64,000 bases of DNA from Hominisplanchenecus faecis (GTDB lineage: Bacteria; Bacillota; Clostridia; Lachnospirales; Lachnospiraceae), in the NCBI RefSeq assembly GCF_020687205.1, contig NZ_JAJEQE010000013.1, forward strand, positions 1 through 64,000. Direction: 5' to 3'. Shown here piece by piece: positions 32,114 through 41,814 of the stretch; position 1 is the stretch's first letter; each line of letters begins with the position of its first letter. The position numbers and the translations under genes were made by a program. The notes below the pieces were generated by a model that ran no database searches, had not been told where the DNA came from, and saw only the letters and a list, made by a program, of their open reading frames with translations.

Positions 32114-33925
32114 TTGAAGAATGTTCTAAAAGGGAGTATCTTCTATGTTATTATTGCGATCATTGTAGTTCTGGGGATCAATTATATCCGGGGCAACCTC
32201 GTAGAGAATACAGGAGTCACCTATTCACAGTTCCAGAAATATGTCGCACAGAATAAGGTCAGCGGCGTAGAGGTCAGACAGAATTTTCAGGGAGTGACAG
32301 GAGAGCTTACGGTTCATCTGAAAGATGGGGAGTACAGAACGCTCGATGTTTCGGATGTGACAAAAGCAGAAGATCTTCTTGATCAGAAAAATATTTCCTA
32401 TAAGGTTACAGTTGAAAAAGAGAGCGTTTTTATGACAACGGTACTGCCGATGCTTCTGATCTGCGTGATCTTTATGGTATTTTTTACGATGGGAAGCCGT
32501 CAGGCGACGGGAGGCAATGCCCGGATGATGAATTTTGGCAAAAGCCGTGCAACCCTGACCATGCCGGACAACAGCAAAGTTACGTTTAAAGATGTTGCCG
32601 GTCTTCAGGAAGAAAAAGAAGATCTGCAGGAGATTGTCGATTTCCTGAAAGAACCGAAAAAATATCTCCAGGTCGGAGCACGTATCCCGAAAGGAGTGCT
32701 GCTTGTCGGTCCTCCGGGAACCGGTAAGACCCTGCTGGCGAAAGCCGTGGCAGGAGAAGCGGGTGTTCCGTTCTTCAGCATTTCCGGTTCCGATTTCGTG
32801 GAAATGTTTGTCGGTGTCGGTGCATCACGTGTGCGTGATATGTTTACCGAGGCGAAACTTCATGCACCGTGTATCATCTTTATCGATGAGATCGATGCAG
32901 TTGCCAGAAGACGAGGAGCCGGCGTAGGCGGCGGTCACGATGAACGTGAGCAGACGCTGAACCAGATGCTCGTTGAGATGGATGGTTTCGGATACAACGA
33001 AGGCATCATCGTGATGGCGGCGACAAACCGTGTGGACATCCTCGATCCGGCGATTTTAAGACCGGGACGTTTCGACCGCAAGATCGGCGTCGGACGGCCG
33101 GATGTACGCGGAAGAGAAGAGATCCTGGCAGTCCATATCAAAAACAAGCCGCTTGGAGAGGACGTAGATCTCAAAGAGATTGCCAGAACATCCGCAGGAT
33201 TTACCGGGGCAGATCTGGAAAACCTGATGAATGAGGCGGCAATTTATGCGGCAAAGGCAAAACGTGCCTATATCATGCAGGAAGATATCCGCCGTGCCTT
33301 CATCAAAGTCGGCATCGGCGAGGAGAAAAAGAGTCGGATCATAAGCGAGAAAGAAAAGAAGATCACCGCTTACCACGAGGCAGGTCATGCGATCCTGTTC
33401 CATGTGCTGCCGGATATGGGACCGGTCCATACGATCTCTGTGATCCCGACCGGAATGGGGGCAGCCGGTTATACGATGCCGCTTCCGGGTGAAGATGAGA
33501 TGTTCAACAGCAAAAAGAAAATGCTGCAGAATATCATTGTGGACTTTGGCGGACGCGTTGCAGAAGAACTGATCTTTGGCGATGTGACGACCGGAGCATC
33601 CCAGGATATTAAACAGGCAACGCAGATGGCAAGAGCCATGGTCACACAGTACGGTATGTCGGACAAAGTCGGTCTGATCCATTATGGAAGCGATGACGAT
33701 GAAGTCTTTATCGGACGCGACCTGGCACATACAAAGGGTTACGCAGACCAGACAGCTGCACTGATCGACGGTGAAGTAAAAAACATCATTGATGAGTCTT
33801 ATGCAAAAGCAAAAGAACTTCTTCAGGAGCATATGGATGTTTTACATCGCTGTGCACAGCTTCTGATCGAGAAAGAAAAAATTGGCAGGGAAGAGTTTGA
33901 AAGCCTTTTTGGTGAAAATGCATAA
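32114..33925 (+). CDS. ftsH: ATP-dependent zinc metalloprotease FtsH
   Basis: This 603-residue membrane AAA+ protease degrades misfolded and regulatory membrane proteins. Two N-terminal TMs flank an extracellular domain ([19 protein letters not shown] and [19 protein letters not shown]). The AAA module has [13 protein letters not shown] (near 199), FIDEIDAVA and the second region of homology. The zinc site is HEAGH near residue 420. The start codon is a TTG at 32114 with AAAGGGG upstream. It closes the sporulation/division block, followed by a terminator at 34057. Confidence 0.97.
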   Translation: MKNVLKGSIFYVIIAIIVVLGINYIRGNLVENTGVTYSQFQKYVAQNKVSGVEVRQNFQGVTGELTVHLKDGEYRTLDVSDVTKAEDLLDQKNISYKVTVEKESVFMTTVLPMLLICVIFMVFFTMGSRQATGGNARMMNFGKSRATLTMPDNSKVTFKDVAGLQEEKEDLQEIVDFLKEPKKYLQVGARIPKGVLLVGPPGTGKTLLAKAVAGEAGVPFFSISGSDFVEMFVGVGASRVRDMFTEAKLHAPCIIFIDEIDAVARRRGAGVGGGHDEREQTLNQMLVEMDGFGYNEGIIVMAATNRVDILDPAILRPGRFDRKIGVGRPDVRGREEILAVHIKNKPLGEDVDLKEIARTSAGFTGADLENLMNEAAIYAAKAKRAYIMQEDIRRAFIKVGIGEEKKSRIISEKEKKITAYHEAGHAILFHVLPDMGPVHTISVIPTGMGAAGYTMPLPGEDEMFNSKKKMLQNIIVDFGGRVAEELIFGDVTTGASQDIKQATQMARAMVTQYGMSDKVGLIHYGSDDDEVFIGRDLAHTKGYADQTAALIDGEVKNIIDESYAKAKELLQEHMDVLHRCAQLLIEKEKIGREEFESLFGENA

Positions 33926-34056
33926 AAAATAATTTTAGATTTTGTGAAGATTATGCACACTTAAATTTGTACCTGTGGTATATTATTACTCGTAAAACCC
34001 CCAATACATTATATAGTTTTTGCTACACCCCATAAGAAGAAATACCTTCTCCAAAG

Positions 34057-34088
34057 AAAGACAGTTCATATGAACTGTCTTTTTCCCT
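34057..34088 (+). terminator. Terminator after ftsH
   Basis: AAAGACAGTTC pairs with GAACTGTCTTT around ATAT, followed by a T-run. The stretch 33926-34264 holds no gene. Apart from this terminator and the GH13 promoter (34105-34133) I see only AT-rich sequence and a structured leader. Confidence 0.9.
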
Positions 34089-34104
34089 TTTCTGGATTAT
34101 TTCG

Positions 34105-34133
34105 TTGTGAATTTGAAAAATATGGTGTAAGAT
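34105..34133 (+). promoter_or_regulatory. Candidate promoter of the GH13 gene
   Basis: TTGTGA (34105-34110), a 17-bp spacer, then TAAGAT (34128-34133). The roughly 125-nt leader contains the hairpin GAAGAC...GTCTTC near 34233-34251, just before the ribosome site AGGAGG; its loop GCTCCT could pair with that site. Confidence 0.5.
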
Positions 34134-34264
34134 AGTAATAATTCTACAGTTTGAATGCAGGTTATGAACGTCTTGCAGGCGTTTCCTTTAAAATGACCGC
34201 AAAAGAGCCGTAAGAACGTGATACGGGTGTGTGAAGACGCTCCTGGTCTTCTTAGGAGGAAAAT

Positions 34265-36367
34265 ATGAACTTAGCAAATATAGAATATCAGGATAAGCTT
34301 CGTCAGTATGTGCTGCAGATGCGTCCTGTGTTTAAACCGAATGCACTTTTCAGCGATGAGACGGCAAATTATGTAACACCGATGGAACCTGATCCGGGCG
34401 ACATTGTTACGATACGTTTCCGAACCTGGAAAGATAATGTTGATAAAGTATATCTGGTAAGCAATGACAGGCATCTTGCTATGGAATACGAAAAATCAGA
34501 AGGAGATTTTGATTATTTCAAAATCCGTCTGGTCATGCCGGAAGAATCTGTCCGCTATTTTTTTGAGATACATGCTGGCAAGATCCGATGTTTATACAAC
34601 AAGATCGGTGTATCCAGGGATCGCCTCGATGTCTATGATTTTACAATCGCACCGGGTTTCCACACGCCGGAATGGGCAAAAGGTGCTGTTATGTACCAGA
34701 TCTTTGTGGATCGTTTTTCAAGCGGAGACACGAACAATACCGTCGAAGACTGCGAGTACTATTACATCGGCGACTACTCCCGGAAGGTGACTGACTGGCG
34801 GAAGAATCCATCCTTTATGGGCGTGCGTGAATTTTACGGCGGTGACCTTCAAGGTGTGATGAACAAGCTGGATTATCTGCAGGATCTTGGCGTGGATGTT
34901 ATTTATTTCAACCCGATCTTTGTCTCACCGTCCAACCATAAATACGATATCCAGGATTATGATTACATTGATCCGCACTATGGAAAGATCGTAAGCGACG
35001 GTGGCGAGACTCTGAAGGACGGGGATACGATCAATGCCCATGCTTCTAAATACATCAAACGAGTAACCGACAAAGCAAACCTGGAGTCCAGCAACACTTT
35101 TTTTGTTCAGCTGGTCGAAGAAATTCACCGCAGGGGCATGAAAGTGATACTGGACGGTGTGTTCAACCACTGCGGTTCCTTTAATAAATGGATGGACCGT
35201 GAGCAGATTTATGAGAATCAGGAAGGGTATGAACCGGGAGCTTATGTTTCCGCAGACAGTCCTTATCGCAGCTTTTTCAAATTCAATAACGACCAGGCAT
35301 GGCCGTACAACCCGAATTACGATGGCTGGTGGGGACATGATACCCTGCCGAAGCTTTGCTATGAGCAGTCACCGAAGCTGCACGATTATATTTTGGAGAT
35401 CGGAAAGAAATGGGTTTCCCCGCCGTTCAATGTCGATGGCTGGAGATTGGATGTGGCTGCTGACCTTGGATTTTCTAATGAATATAACCATCAGTTCTGG
35501 AAAGAATTCCGCAAAGTCGTAAAAGAGGCCAATCCGAATGCGATCATTCTGGCAGAACATTACGGCGATGCCAAGTCCTGGCTTCGCGGTGATGAATGGG
35601 ATACCGTTATGAATTATGATGCCTTTATGGAGCCACTGACCTGGTTCTTTACCGGAATGGAAAAGCACAGCGATGAGTTCCGCGGCGACCTGCTCGGCAA
35701 TGAAGCAGCATTTACCGGAGCAATGCGTCATCATATGGCAAGCTTTCTGGCACCATCGCTTCAGGTGGCGATGAACGAGCTTTCCAACCATGACCATTCC
35801 CGTTTCCTGACCAGAACGAACCACAAAGTAGGGCGTGTGGCGAACTTGGGATATGAGGCAGCCTCCCAGGATATCAACGTGGCGGTCATGCGTGAGGCCG
35901 TTGTGATGCAGATGACCTGGCCGGGAGCACCGACGATCTATTACGGCGATGAGGCCGGAGTCTGTGGATTTACCGATCCGGACAACCGCAGGACCTATCC
36001 GTGGGGCGAGGAAAATCACGACCTGATCACATTCCACAAAGAAATGATCCGTATCCACAAAGCATGTCCTGTGCTGACACATGGCTCCCTGAAATTCCTG
36101 GAGCAGAGACATAACGTACTTTCTTATGGAAGATTCTCGCAGGACGAGCAGATGGTTGTGGCATTTAACAATGATCTGAATGAGCAGACGATCACCCTGT
36201 CTGTATGGCAGGTAAATGTGCCGCAGCATAACTGTAAAATGGAACGCCTGATGCTGACGCATGCACAGGGCTATACGACCGAGCAGTACTTTACAGAAGT
36301 GCATGGCGGAAAAATTGAGCTGACATTGCCGCCACTGTCCGGGATTGTGCTCCGACACGGGGAATAA
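34265..36367 (+). CDS. GH13 alpha-glycosidase (neopullulanase/maltodextrinase type)
   Basis: This 700-residue cytosolic enzyme (no signal peptide) is expected to hydrolyse alpha-1,4 links in imported maltodextrins. An N-terminal CBM34-like beta domain (about 30-130) precedes the catalytic barrel. Conserved blocks are VMYQIFVDRF, DGVFNHCG, GWRLDVAADL (nucleophile Asp), ILAEHYGD (acid/base Glu) and LSNHDHSRF (transition-state Asp). A short beta C-terminal domain ends the protein. Length and layout match the CBM34-GH13 group more than simple alpha-glucosidases (about 550). It is monocistronic, with its own promoter and terminator. The exact specificity is not readable. Confidence 0.92.
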   Translation: MNLANIEYQDKLRQYVLQMRPVFKPNALFSDETANYVTPMEPDPGDIVTIRFRTWKDNVDKVYLVSNDRHLAMEYEKSEGDFDYFKIRLVMPEESVRYFFEIHAGKIRCLYNKIGVSRDRLDVYDFTIAPGFHTPEWAKGAVMYQIFVDRFSSGDTNNTVEDCEYYYIGDYSRKVTDWRKNPSFMGVREFYGGDLQGVMNKLDYLQDLGVDVIYFNPIFVSPSNHKYDIQDYDYIDPHYGKIVSDGGETLKDGDTINAHASKYIKRVTDKANLESSNTFFVQLVEEIHRRGMKVILDGVFNHCGSFNKWMDREQIYENQEGYEPGAYVSADSPYRSFFKFNNDQAWPYNPNYDGWWGHDTLPKLCYEQSPKLHDYILEIGKKWVSPPFNVDGWRLDVAADLGFSNEYNHQFWKEFRKVVKEANPNAIILAEHYGDAKSWLRGDEWDTVMNYDAFMEPLTWFFTGMEKHSDEFRGDLLGNEAAFTGAMRHHMASFLAPSLQVAMNELSNHDHSRFLTRTNHKVGRVANLGYEAASQDINVAVMREAVVMQMTWPGAPTIYYGDEAGVCGFTDPDNRRTYPWGEENHDLITFHKEMIRIHKACPVLTHGSLKFLEQRHNVLSYGRFSQDEQMVVAFNNDLNEQTITLSVWQVNVPQHNCKMERLMLTHAQGYTTEQYFTEVHGGKIELTLPPLSGIVLRHGE

Positions 36368-36394
36368 GAAAATAAAAACAGTTGATAAGATAAA

Positions 36395-36443
36395 AAATCC
36401 GGAAGCCTTTCTTTTGATTAAGATAAAAGGTTCCCGGGTTTTT
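36395..36443 (+). terminator. Terminator of the GH13 gene
   Basis: An imperfect stem, ATCCGGAAGCCTTT with AAAGGTTCCCGGGT, is followed by TTTTTCT. Confidence 0.65.
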
Positions 36444-36578
36444 CTACTGTCAGGGAAGAATGCGGGATAAGACGGAAAATACGGTTTTGGGAAAGCTGGC
36501 GGATTTCAGATTAGGTATGACAGGTATTATGAGTAATTTAATGAATTAAAGCGATAAAGCGAAAAAATAAAAAATAAA

Positions 36579-36651
36579 AGCGCGAGACGGGACTCGAACC
36601 CGCGGCCTCGACCTTGGCAAGGTCGCGCTCCACCAACTGAGCCACTCGCGC
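36579..36651 (-). tRNA. tRNA-Gly (anticodon GCC)
   Basis: The acceptor stem GCGCGAG pairs with CTCGCGC. The anticodon arm is CGACC-TTGCCAA-GGTCG with anticodon GCC, and the T arm contains GGTTCGAGTCC. The discriminator base is U and CCA is not encoded; a T-rich tract follows directly as terminator. Three of the window's five GCGC tetramers lie in this gene (36580, 36625, 36648). Confidence 0.97.
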
Positions 36652-36695
36652 ATTTCTTTGTGTTTGTAAGTTGTGTTCCGCAACTCACAGGTCAT

Positions 36696-36724
36696 ATAAT
36701 ACAATAGAAATATGCATTTGTCAA
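36696..36724 (-). promoter_or_regulatory. tRNA-Gly promoter
   Basis: On the minus strand: TTGACA (36719-36724), a 17-bp spacer, then TATTAT (36696-36701), about 45 bp before the tRNA. The stretch 36725-36997 has no gene; it holds a small GCATCC...GGATGC hairpin and the promoter at 36856-36884. Confidence 0.85.
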
Positions 36725-36855
36725 CAGGAAATTTTAAAAAAATTCAAAAAAAATAAAAAGTTTAAATTTTTGCGACGATTCAATGCAAAAGGGGGATTTT
36801 GAGGATGAGCATCCGGGTACATGGATGCCGGAAGACACGGCAAAACGGAATCCGC

Positions 36856-36884
36856 TTGACAGATGTATTTCTTTGCGTGATACT
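36856..36884 (+). promoter_or_regulatory. Promoter of the radical SAM operon
   Basis: TTGACA (36856-36861), a 17-bp spacer, then GATACT (36879-36884), about 105 bp before the start codon at 36998. Confidence 0.65.
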
Positions 36885-36997
36885 TAGTTGAAAAACATCC
36901 GGGGGAAGAGAGCGGATGAACAGGAAGTTTAATCAAATCAGGTAATGTCCGGCGTTCGGCTTGAAGTGCAGGGAGTTGCCTGTATCAGGAGGATGGC

Positions 36998-38740
36998 ATG
37001 AAAATATTGCTGGTCGCAATCAATGCGAAATATATACATTCCAATCTTGCGGTGTACTGCCTGAAAAGTTATGCGGCAAAGAGAGGAATTGAGGTGGAAC
37101 TTACGGAATATACGATCAATCACCGACGAGACGATATTCTGATGGATATTTATCAGAGAAAGCCGGATGTGGTGGCATTTTCCTGCTATATCTGGAATTT
37201 GGAATTTGTTCAGGATATTGCAGCAGATCTGTACAAGGTTCTGCCGGATCTGGAAATCTGGGGAGGCGGACCGGAGGTTTCCTATGATGCAGAGAAATTT
37301 CTGGCGAAGCATCCGGAATTTCGCGGCATTATGAAAGGCGAGGGTGAGCGGACTTTTTGTGAACTTGCCGGACTTTACCAGATATATGGAAAAGAGGCGG
37401 TGAACAAACTGGACGAGTGCCATGGTATTGTATGGCGGGACCCGAAAGGGGAGATCAGTCAGGGACTGCCGCAGGCACCGATCAGTCTGGATGAAGTTCC
37501 TTTTATATATGAAGAATATGAAAATATGATGCCGTTTGAGAATCGTATTCTCTATTATGAGACGAGCAGAGGCTGCCCGTTTTCGTGCAGTTATTGCCTT
37601 TCTTCGATCGATAAGCGGGTGCGGCTTCGAAGCATGGAGCTGGTAGAGAAAGAATTGCAGTTTTTCCTGGATCATAAAGTGCCGCAGGTCAAGTTTGTGG
37701 ACCGGACATTTAACTGCAATCACAGACACAGCATGGCAATCTGGCGTTACATCAAAGAGCATGACAATGGCATCACAAACTTCCATTTTGAAATTGCGGC
37801 AGATATTTTAAATGAAGAAGAAATGGATCTGCTTGCCACATTCCGGCCGGGACTTGCCCAGCTCGAGATTGGTGTGCAGTCCACAAACATACAGACCATC
37901 CATGAGATCGACCGTGTAATGGATTTTGATATGGTTACACAGAAAGTGCAGCGGGTGGCAAGTGCCGAAAATATCCATCAGCATCTGGATCTGATTGCCG
38001 GGCTGCCGTATGAGAATCTGGAGAGCTTCAAAAAATCCTTCAACGATGTCTACCGTCTGCGGCCGCAGCAGTTCCAGCTTGGCTTTCTGAAAGTCTTAAA
38101 AGGCTCAAAAATGCATGAGAAGGCAGGAGAATACGGGATCGTTTACCATACACGCCCTATGTACGAGGTTTTATCGACAAACTGGCTGACTTACGATGAA
38201 GTCATCTATTTAAAAGGCATAGAAGAGATGGTTGAGGTTTACTATAACAGCTGTCAGTTCCGCTGTACAATGCTGGCACTGGAGGCGGAGTTTGACACAC
38301 CGTTTGCCATGTACGAGGCACTGGCAGAATATTATGAAGAAAACGCTCTGAACGGCCTGAAACATTCACGCATGGGACGCTTTGATATTTTGCACGATTT
38401 TATTCTTTCCTATGTGAAGAAAGAACATGCACCGAAATATGAGGATGATCTTCTGATGGATCTTTACTTGAGGGAAAAGAGCAAGAGCCGTCCGTCCTGG
38501 GCTGCGGATCTTTCAGGATATAAGAGCGAGATCCAGGAATTTTTCAGAAAAGAAGCGGAGGAAAAGCGTTATCTGAAAGACTACGAAGGCTACAGCTGGA
38601 AACAGATCCTGAATATGACGCACGTTGAGGTCGATTCGAAGGGAAAATGGACGCTGTTTGATTATAAAAGGCGAGATCCGCTCACAAAAGATGCAAAAAC
38701 GTATCGGATTCTGGAACGGAAGGAAGAGGAAAGGGTATGA
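36998..38740 (+). CDS. B12-binding-type radical SAM protein (DUF4080-like)
   Basis: This 580-residue cytosolic protein has an N-terminal cobalamin-binding Rossmann-like domain (1-135). The radical SAM domain follows, with its [4Fe-4S] motif RGCPFSCSYC (near 190-199). A long C-terminal region with conserved Arg/Tyr/Trp is of the DUF4080 kind. Family members are common in Firmicutes, but I know of no proven substrate. The usual DxHxxG cobalamin motif is not evident; the segment reads IWNLEFVQDIA. AGGAGG precedes the start. The stop overlaps the start of the exonuclease gene (ATGA), showing translational coupling. Confidence 0.88.
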   Translation: MKILLVAINAKYIHSNLAVYCLKSYAAKRGIEVELTEYTINHRRDDILMDIYQRKPDVVAFSCYIWNLEFVQDIAADLYKVLPDLEIWGGGPEVSYDAEKFLAKHPEFRGIMKGEGERTFCELAGLYQIYGKEAVNKLDECHGIVWRDPKGEISQGLPQAPISLDEVPFIYEEYENMMPFENRILYYETSRGCPFSCSYCLSSIDKRVRLRSMELVEKELQFFLDHKVPQVKFVDRTFNCNHRHSMAIWRYIKEHDNGITNFHFEIAADILNEEEMDLLATFRPGLAQLEIGVQSTNIQTIHEIDRVMDFDMVTQKVQRVASAENIHQHLDLIAGLPYENLESFKKSFNDVYRLRPQQFQLGFLKVLKGSKMHEKAGEYGIVYHTRPMYEVLSTNWLTYDEVIYLKGIEEMVEVYYNSCQFRCTMLALEAEFDTPFAMYEALAEYYEENALNGLKHSRMGRFDILHDFILSYVKKEHAPKYEDDLLMDLYLREKSKSRPSWAADLSGYKSEIQEFFRKEAEEKRYLKDYEGYSWKQILNMTHVEVDSKGKWTLFDYKRRDPLTKDAKTYRILERKEEERV

Positions 38741-39456
38741 TAAGAGATTATGTGGCACTTGACCTGGAAATGACGGGACTGAGCCCGAGAAAAGATGCGA
38801 TCCTGGAGATCGGTGCGGTGAAAGTCCGGGATATGGAAGTGACGGAAACCTACACTGCCATGGTAAATCCAGGATTTCCGGTTCCGGAGCATGTCACAGA
38901 GCTGACCGGGATCACGACCGAAATGGCACAGCAGGGCAGGGAAATCCACACGGTATTGCCGGAATTTCTGGAATTCTGTGGACAATCCGTGATCCTTGGG
39001 CATAACATAGGCTTTGATTTTGGATTTCTTCAGCAAAACGCGGCAAACATGGGGAAAACCTTCCCGGATATGGCGATCGATACCCTTGCGATCGCACGCA
39101 AATTTCTGCCGGAACTGCCAAGCCGGAAGTTAGGTGATCTGTGTGATCATTATCATATCCGGGAGGAGAGATGGCACCGTGCGTGCGACGATGCGGATGC
39201 GGCGAGCCGGCTGTATCAGAAACTGGCAGAAGCATTTTCTGAGGAAAACGAAACTTACTTTGAGCCGAAAAAACTTACTTATAAGGTAAGAAAAGATGCA
39301 CCGGCGACGAAAATACAAAAAGTCTACTTGAATGATTTGATGAAATATCATAAAATAGAAACGAATGTTGCCCTGGATCTGCTGACGAGAAGTCAGGCTT
39401 CCAGGCTTACAGACAGAATCATATTACAGTATGGGAAAATGATAAGGGGTGATTGA
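38737..39456 (+). CDS. DnaQ-like 3'-5' exonuclease (DEDDh)
   Basis: This 239-residue exonuclease is similar to the epsilon or PolC proofreading domain. Exo I is YVALDLEMTGLSPRKDAILEIGAV, Exo II is LGHNIGFDFGFL, and Exo III is HRACDDADAASRLY (the catalytic His in the H-x4-D pattern). A helical tail rich in Lys follows. It is too short to be PolC and lacks a polymerase part, so it is a stand-alone exonuclease for DNA repair or RNA trimming. It overlaps the radical SAM gene by 4 bp. Confidence 0.9.
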   Translation: MIRDYVALDLEMTGLSPRKDAILEIGAVKVRDMEVTETYTAMVNPGFPVPEHVTELTGITTEMAQQGREIHTVLPEFLEFCGQSVILGHNIGFDFGFLQQNAANMGKTFPDMAIDTLAIARKFLPELPSRKLGDLCDHYHIREERWHRACDDADAASRLYQKLAEAFSEENETYFEPKKLTYKVRKDAPATKIQKVYLNDLMKYHKIETNVALDLLTRSQASRLTDRIILQYGKMIRGD

Positions 39457-39457
39457 T

Positions 39458-39571
39458 ATGATGCATTTTCGTGACAAAAAAACAAAACGGATTCTTTCCG
39501 GGATTCTCGTGGTACTGATCGTGATCGCGATGGTACTTCCTACGCTGGCAGCTGTTATTGGAATGTTTTAA
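39458..39571 (+). CDS. Small single-TM membrane protein (37 residues)
   Basis: The ORF starts at ATGATG (39458) behind AAGGGGTG and ends at 39571. The peptide has a basic N-terminus (RDKKTKRI), one hydrophobic segment (ILVVLIVIAMVLPTLAAVIG) and nothing else. The ribosome site, composition and the tight fit between two genes argue that it is real. I do not recognise a function. It may be co-translated with the exonuclease, whose stop is only a few bases upstream. Confidence 0.65.
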   Translation: MMHFRDKKTKRILSGILVVLIVIAMVLPTLAAVIGMF

Positions 39572-39607
39572 AGTATCACACAGGTGATATGGAGGTAAAT
39601 GATTATT

Positions 39608-41251
39608 ATGAAAAAAATCGGAGTTTTAGGACTGATGGCAGCACTGGCTGTTACAGGTGCAGTTGCTTTTTTGCCGAAAGGGGTTATGGCTGCCGAAGAT
39701 TCTGATCAGACGATCAGCCAGGGCGTATATATCGGAGACGTGGATGTCTCCGGGATGACGCAGGAAGAAGCGAAAAAAGCAGTGGAAGATGGTATGAGCG
39801 AAGCGAAAGCGGCGAACATTACCTTAAAAGTAGATGATCAGGAGACCGTGGTAAGTGCAAAAGATCTCGGACTTTCCTGGGCAAATGAAGAGGTTGTGCA
39901 GGAGGCGGCGGAGCTTGGCAAATCCGGCAACATCATCAAACGTTACAAAGACAAAAAGGATCTGGAGAATGAATCCAGAAAATATGACATAGATTATTCT
40001 GTAGACAGAAGCAGCATCCAGAAAGTTCTGGAGGAAAAAGAAGATGTCTTCAACCGGGAACCGACCGATGCACAGCTTTCTACGGAAAATGGTGCTTTTG
40101 AAGTCGTTCAGGGCGAGAATGGAATTGAGCTGAATGTGGAGAAATCGGTCAAAAAGATTTTGAAATATCTCAAAACTGACTGGGACGGCAAAAATACTAC
40201 GATCGAGCTGGCGGCCGATATCAAAGAGCCGGAGTGTACAACGGAGGATCTGGCGAGCATCACCGATGTACTCGGAACAGCCACTACATACTACGGATCG
40301 ACCACAGGCAGAAACAAAAATGTAGAGACAGGTGCAGAGAAGTTAAACGGACATATCCTGATGCCGGGAGAAGAGTTCTCCGTAACGGATGCAGTCGTTC
40401 CGTTTACTGAAGAGAACGGCTACGAGCTGGCTCCTTCCTATGAGAGCGGAAAAGTCGTAGACAGTTACGGCGGCGGTATCTGCCAGGTTTCCACAACACT
40501 TTACAATGCAGTTTTAAATGCAGAACTGGAAGTGCTGGAACGCCACAATCATACCATGATCGTTACTTATGTGGATCCTTCCAAAGATGCGGCGATCGCA
40601 GAGGGGCTGATGGATCTTCGTTTTGCGAATAATACGGACTATCCGATTTATATTTCCGGCTATGCTTACGGCGGTGAGCTGACGTTCACGATCTATGGCC
40701 ATGAGACAAGAGATCCAAATCGTACGGTAGAATATGTCAGCGAGACAACCGGAACAACGACTGCGGATGGTGTAGCACTCTATGCCACGGATCAGCCGGT
40801 CGGCTACTTAAGCCAGACACAGGGAGCACTGCAGGGGCTTACCGCAGTTCTGTGGAAATATGTTACCGAAAATGGTGAGACGACAAAAGAACAGGTGAAC
40901 TCCAGTACGTATCAGGCAACGCCGGTCTGCTATGATGTCGGAGTAAATACGGATAACCCGACTGTGGCAGCGGCGATCCAGTCTGCGATCGCAAACAATG
41001 ACCTGAATCAGGTTCAGGCGATCATAAGCGGAAATTACGGACAGACAAGTACAGCGACAGCGGATCAGGCACAGAGTGAGTCACAGGCACAGGATCAGAC
41101 ACAAAGTGAATCACAGGCAGCGGATCAGCAGCAGAGCGAATCACAGGCACAGAGCGATTCCGCAGCAGACAATACGCAGGGTGGAGATGGAAGTTCCACA
41201 CCGGATGTGGCACTGCCGGATGACCCGACAAACGGAGCTGTTATTGAGTAA
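39608..41251 (+). CDS. VanW-family secreted protein with peptidoglycan-binding-type repeats
   Basis: This exported protein of about 547 residues has a signal peptide ending near GVMAAED. The N-terminal region (about 35-210) has repeats of the type found before VanW and YkuD domains (YIGDVDVSGMTQEEAKKAV). The VanW domain at about 235-345 is clear: TTYYGSTTGRNKNVETGAEK, LMPGEEFS, GGGICQVSTTLYNAVL and ERHNHT. A G5-like part and a Gln/Ser/Ala-rich low-complexity tail follow. VanW's activity is unknown; it is linked to the cell wall and, in some vancomycin clusters, to resistance. No other van gene is here. ATG 39608 has better spacing from GGAGG than 39599. Confidence 0.85.
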   Translation: MKKIGVLGLMAALAVTGAVAFLPKGVMAAEDSDQTISQGVYIGDVDVSGMTQEEAKKAVEDGMSEAKAANITLKVDDQETVVSAKDLGLSWANEEVVQEAAELGKSGNIIKRYKDKKDLENESRKYDIDYSVDRSSIQKVLEEKEDVFNREPTDAQLSTENGAFEVVQGENGIELNVEKSVKKILKYLKTDWDGKNTTIELAADIKEPECTTEDLASITDVLGTATTYYGSTTGRNKNVETGAEKLNGHILMPGEEFSVTDAVVPFTEENGYELAPSYESGKVVDSYGGGICQVSTTLYNAVLNAELEVLERHNHTMIVTYVDPSKDAAIAEGLMDLRFANNTDYPIYISGYAYGGELTFTIYGHETRDPNRTVEYVSETTGTTTADGVALYATDQPVGYLSQTQGALQGLTAVLWKYVTENGETTKEQVNSSTYQATPVCYDVGVNTDNPTVAAAIQSAIANNDLNQVQAIISGNYGQTSTATADQAQSESQAQDQTQSESQAADQQQSESQAQSDSAADNTQGGDGSSTPDVALPDDPTNGAVIE

Positions 41252-41275
41252 AAAGTTGATAGAAGGATATAAACT

Positions 41276-41800
41276 ATGGATCTTGTTTTGACAAAATGGA
41301 TAGCATTAAAAGGCACTTCCGCCCTTGCTTCGTGCAGGGCAGAAGAGCTGTCCAGCCGTTTTCCGTCCGTGATGATACGTGATGCGGCAGGGTTTACCCG
41401 TTATCTGTCCACAGAGCGAGAGTACCAGATCTCAGGAGGGTATGGTGCTGCCGCCATTTACCCGCTTGGAAAAGGCGGGGTATTAGGCGGGCTCTGGAAT
41501 ATGCTGGAGCAGATAAATGCAGGTATGGAAATTGATCTTCGGAAAATATCGATCCGCCAGGAGACTGTGGAGATTTGCGAGTTTTTTGACCTGAATCCCT
41601 ACTATACCGATTCCACCGGGGCACTTCTTGTGGCAGTGGAAGACGGATTTGGGCTGGTTTCCGTGCTGGAACGTGAAGGGATTCACGCAGCCGTGATCGG
41701 AAGAACGAACGATGGCAATGACCGTATCATTTATAATCAGGGAAAAAAGAGATACCTGGACCGTCCTCAGAAGGAGGAACTGGAAAAGGTGTTCGATTAG
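41276..41800 (+). CDS. Stand-alone AIR-synthase-related (PurM/HypE-like) C-terminal domain
   Basis: This 174-residue protein resembles only the C-terminal domain of PurM/HypE/ThiL-type proteins: the glycine-rich GGYGAAAIYPLGKGGVLGGLW, then EICEFFDLNPYYTDSTGALLVAVEDG and IHAAVIGRTND. The N-terminal ATP-binding half, with the conserved DD and Gly motifs, is absent. No sign of a deleted partner is seen upstream, where VanW ends with a normal gap, so this is probably a family form and not a recent truncation. The function is unknown. It lies 14 bp before an Lrp-type regulator and may be part of that operon. Confidence 0.65.
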   Translation: MDLVLTKWIALKGTSALASCRAEELSSRFPSVMIRDAAGFTRYLSTEREYQISGGYGAAAIYPLGKGGVLGGLWNMLEQINAGMEIDLRKISIRQETVEICEFFDLNPYYTDSTGALLVAVEDGFGLVSVLEREGIHAAVIGRTNDGNDRIIYNQGKKRYLDRPQKEELEKVFD

Positions 41801-41814
41801 AAGGAGGCTTAAAA

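Noticed and set aside
33926-34056. Small RNA gene after ftsH
   Set aside because: There are weak promoter-like hexamers and a strong terminator, but no convincing promoter or known RNA fold; it is simply the ftsH 3' region.
40990-41250. Repeated Q/S/A-coding stretch that looks like a small repeat array
   Set aside because: It is the low-complexity C-terminal tail of the VanW protein, not CRISPR; there are no spacers.
41276-41800. Pseudogene call for the AIR-synthase-like gene
   Set aside because: The start, ribosome site and frame are intact, and no remnant of the missing half lies upstream.
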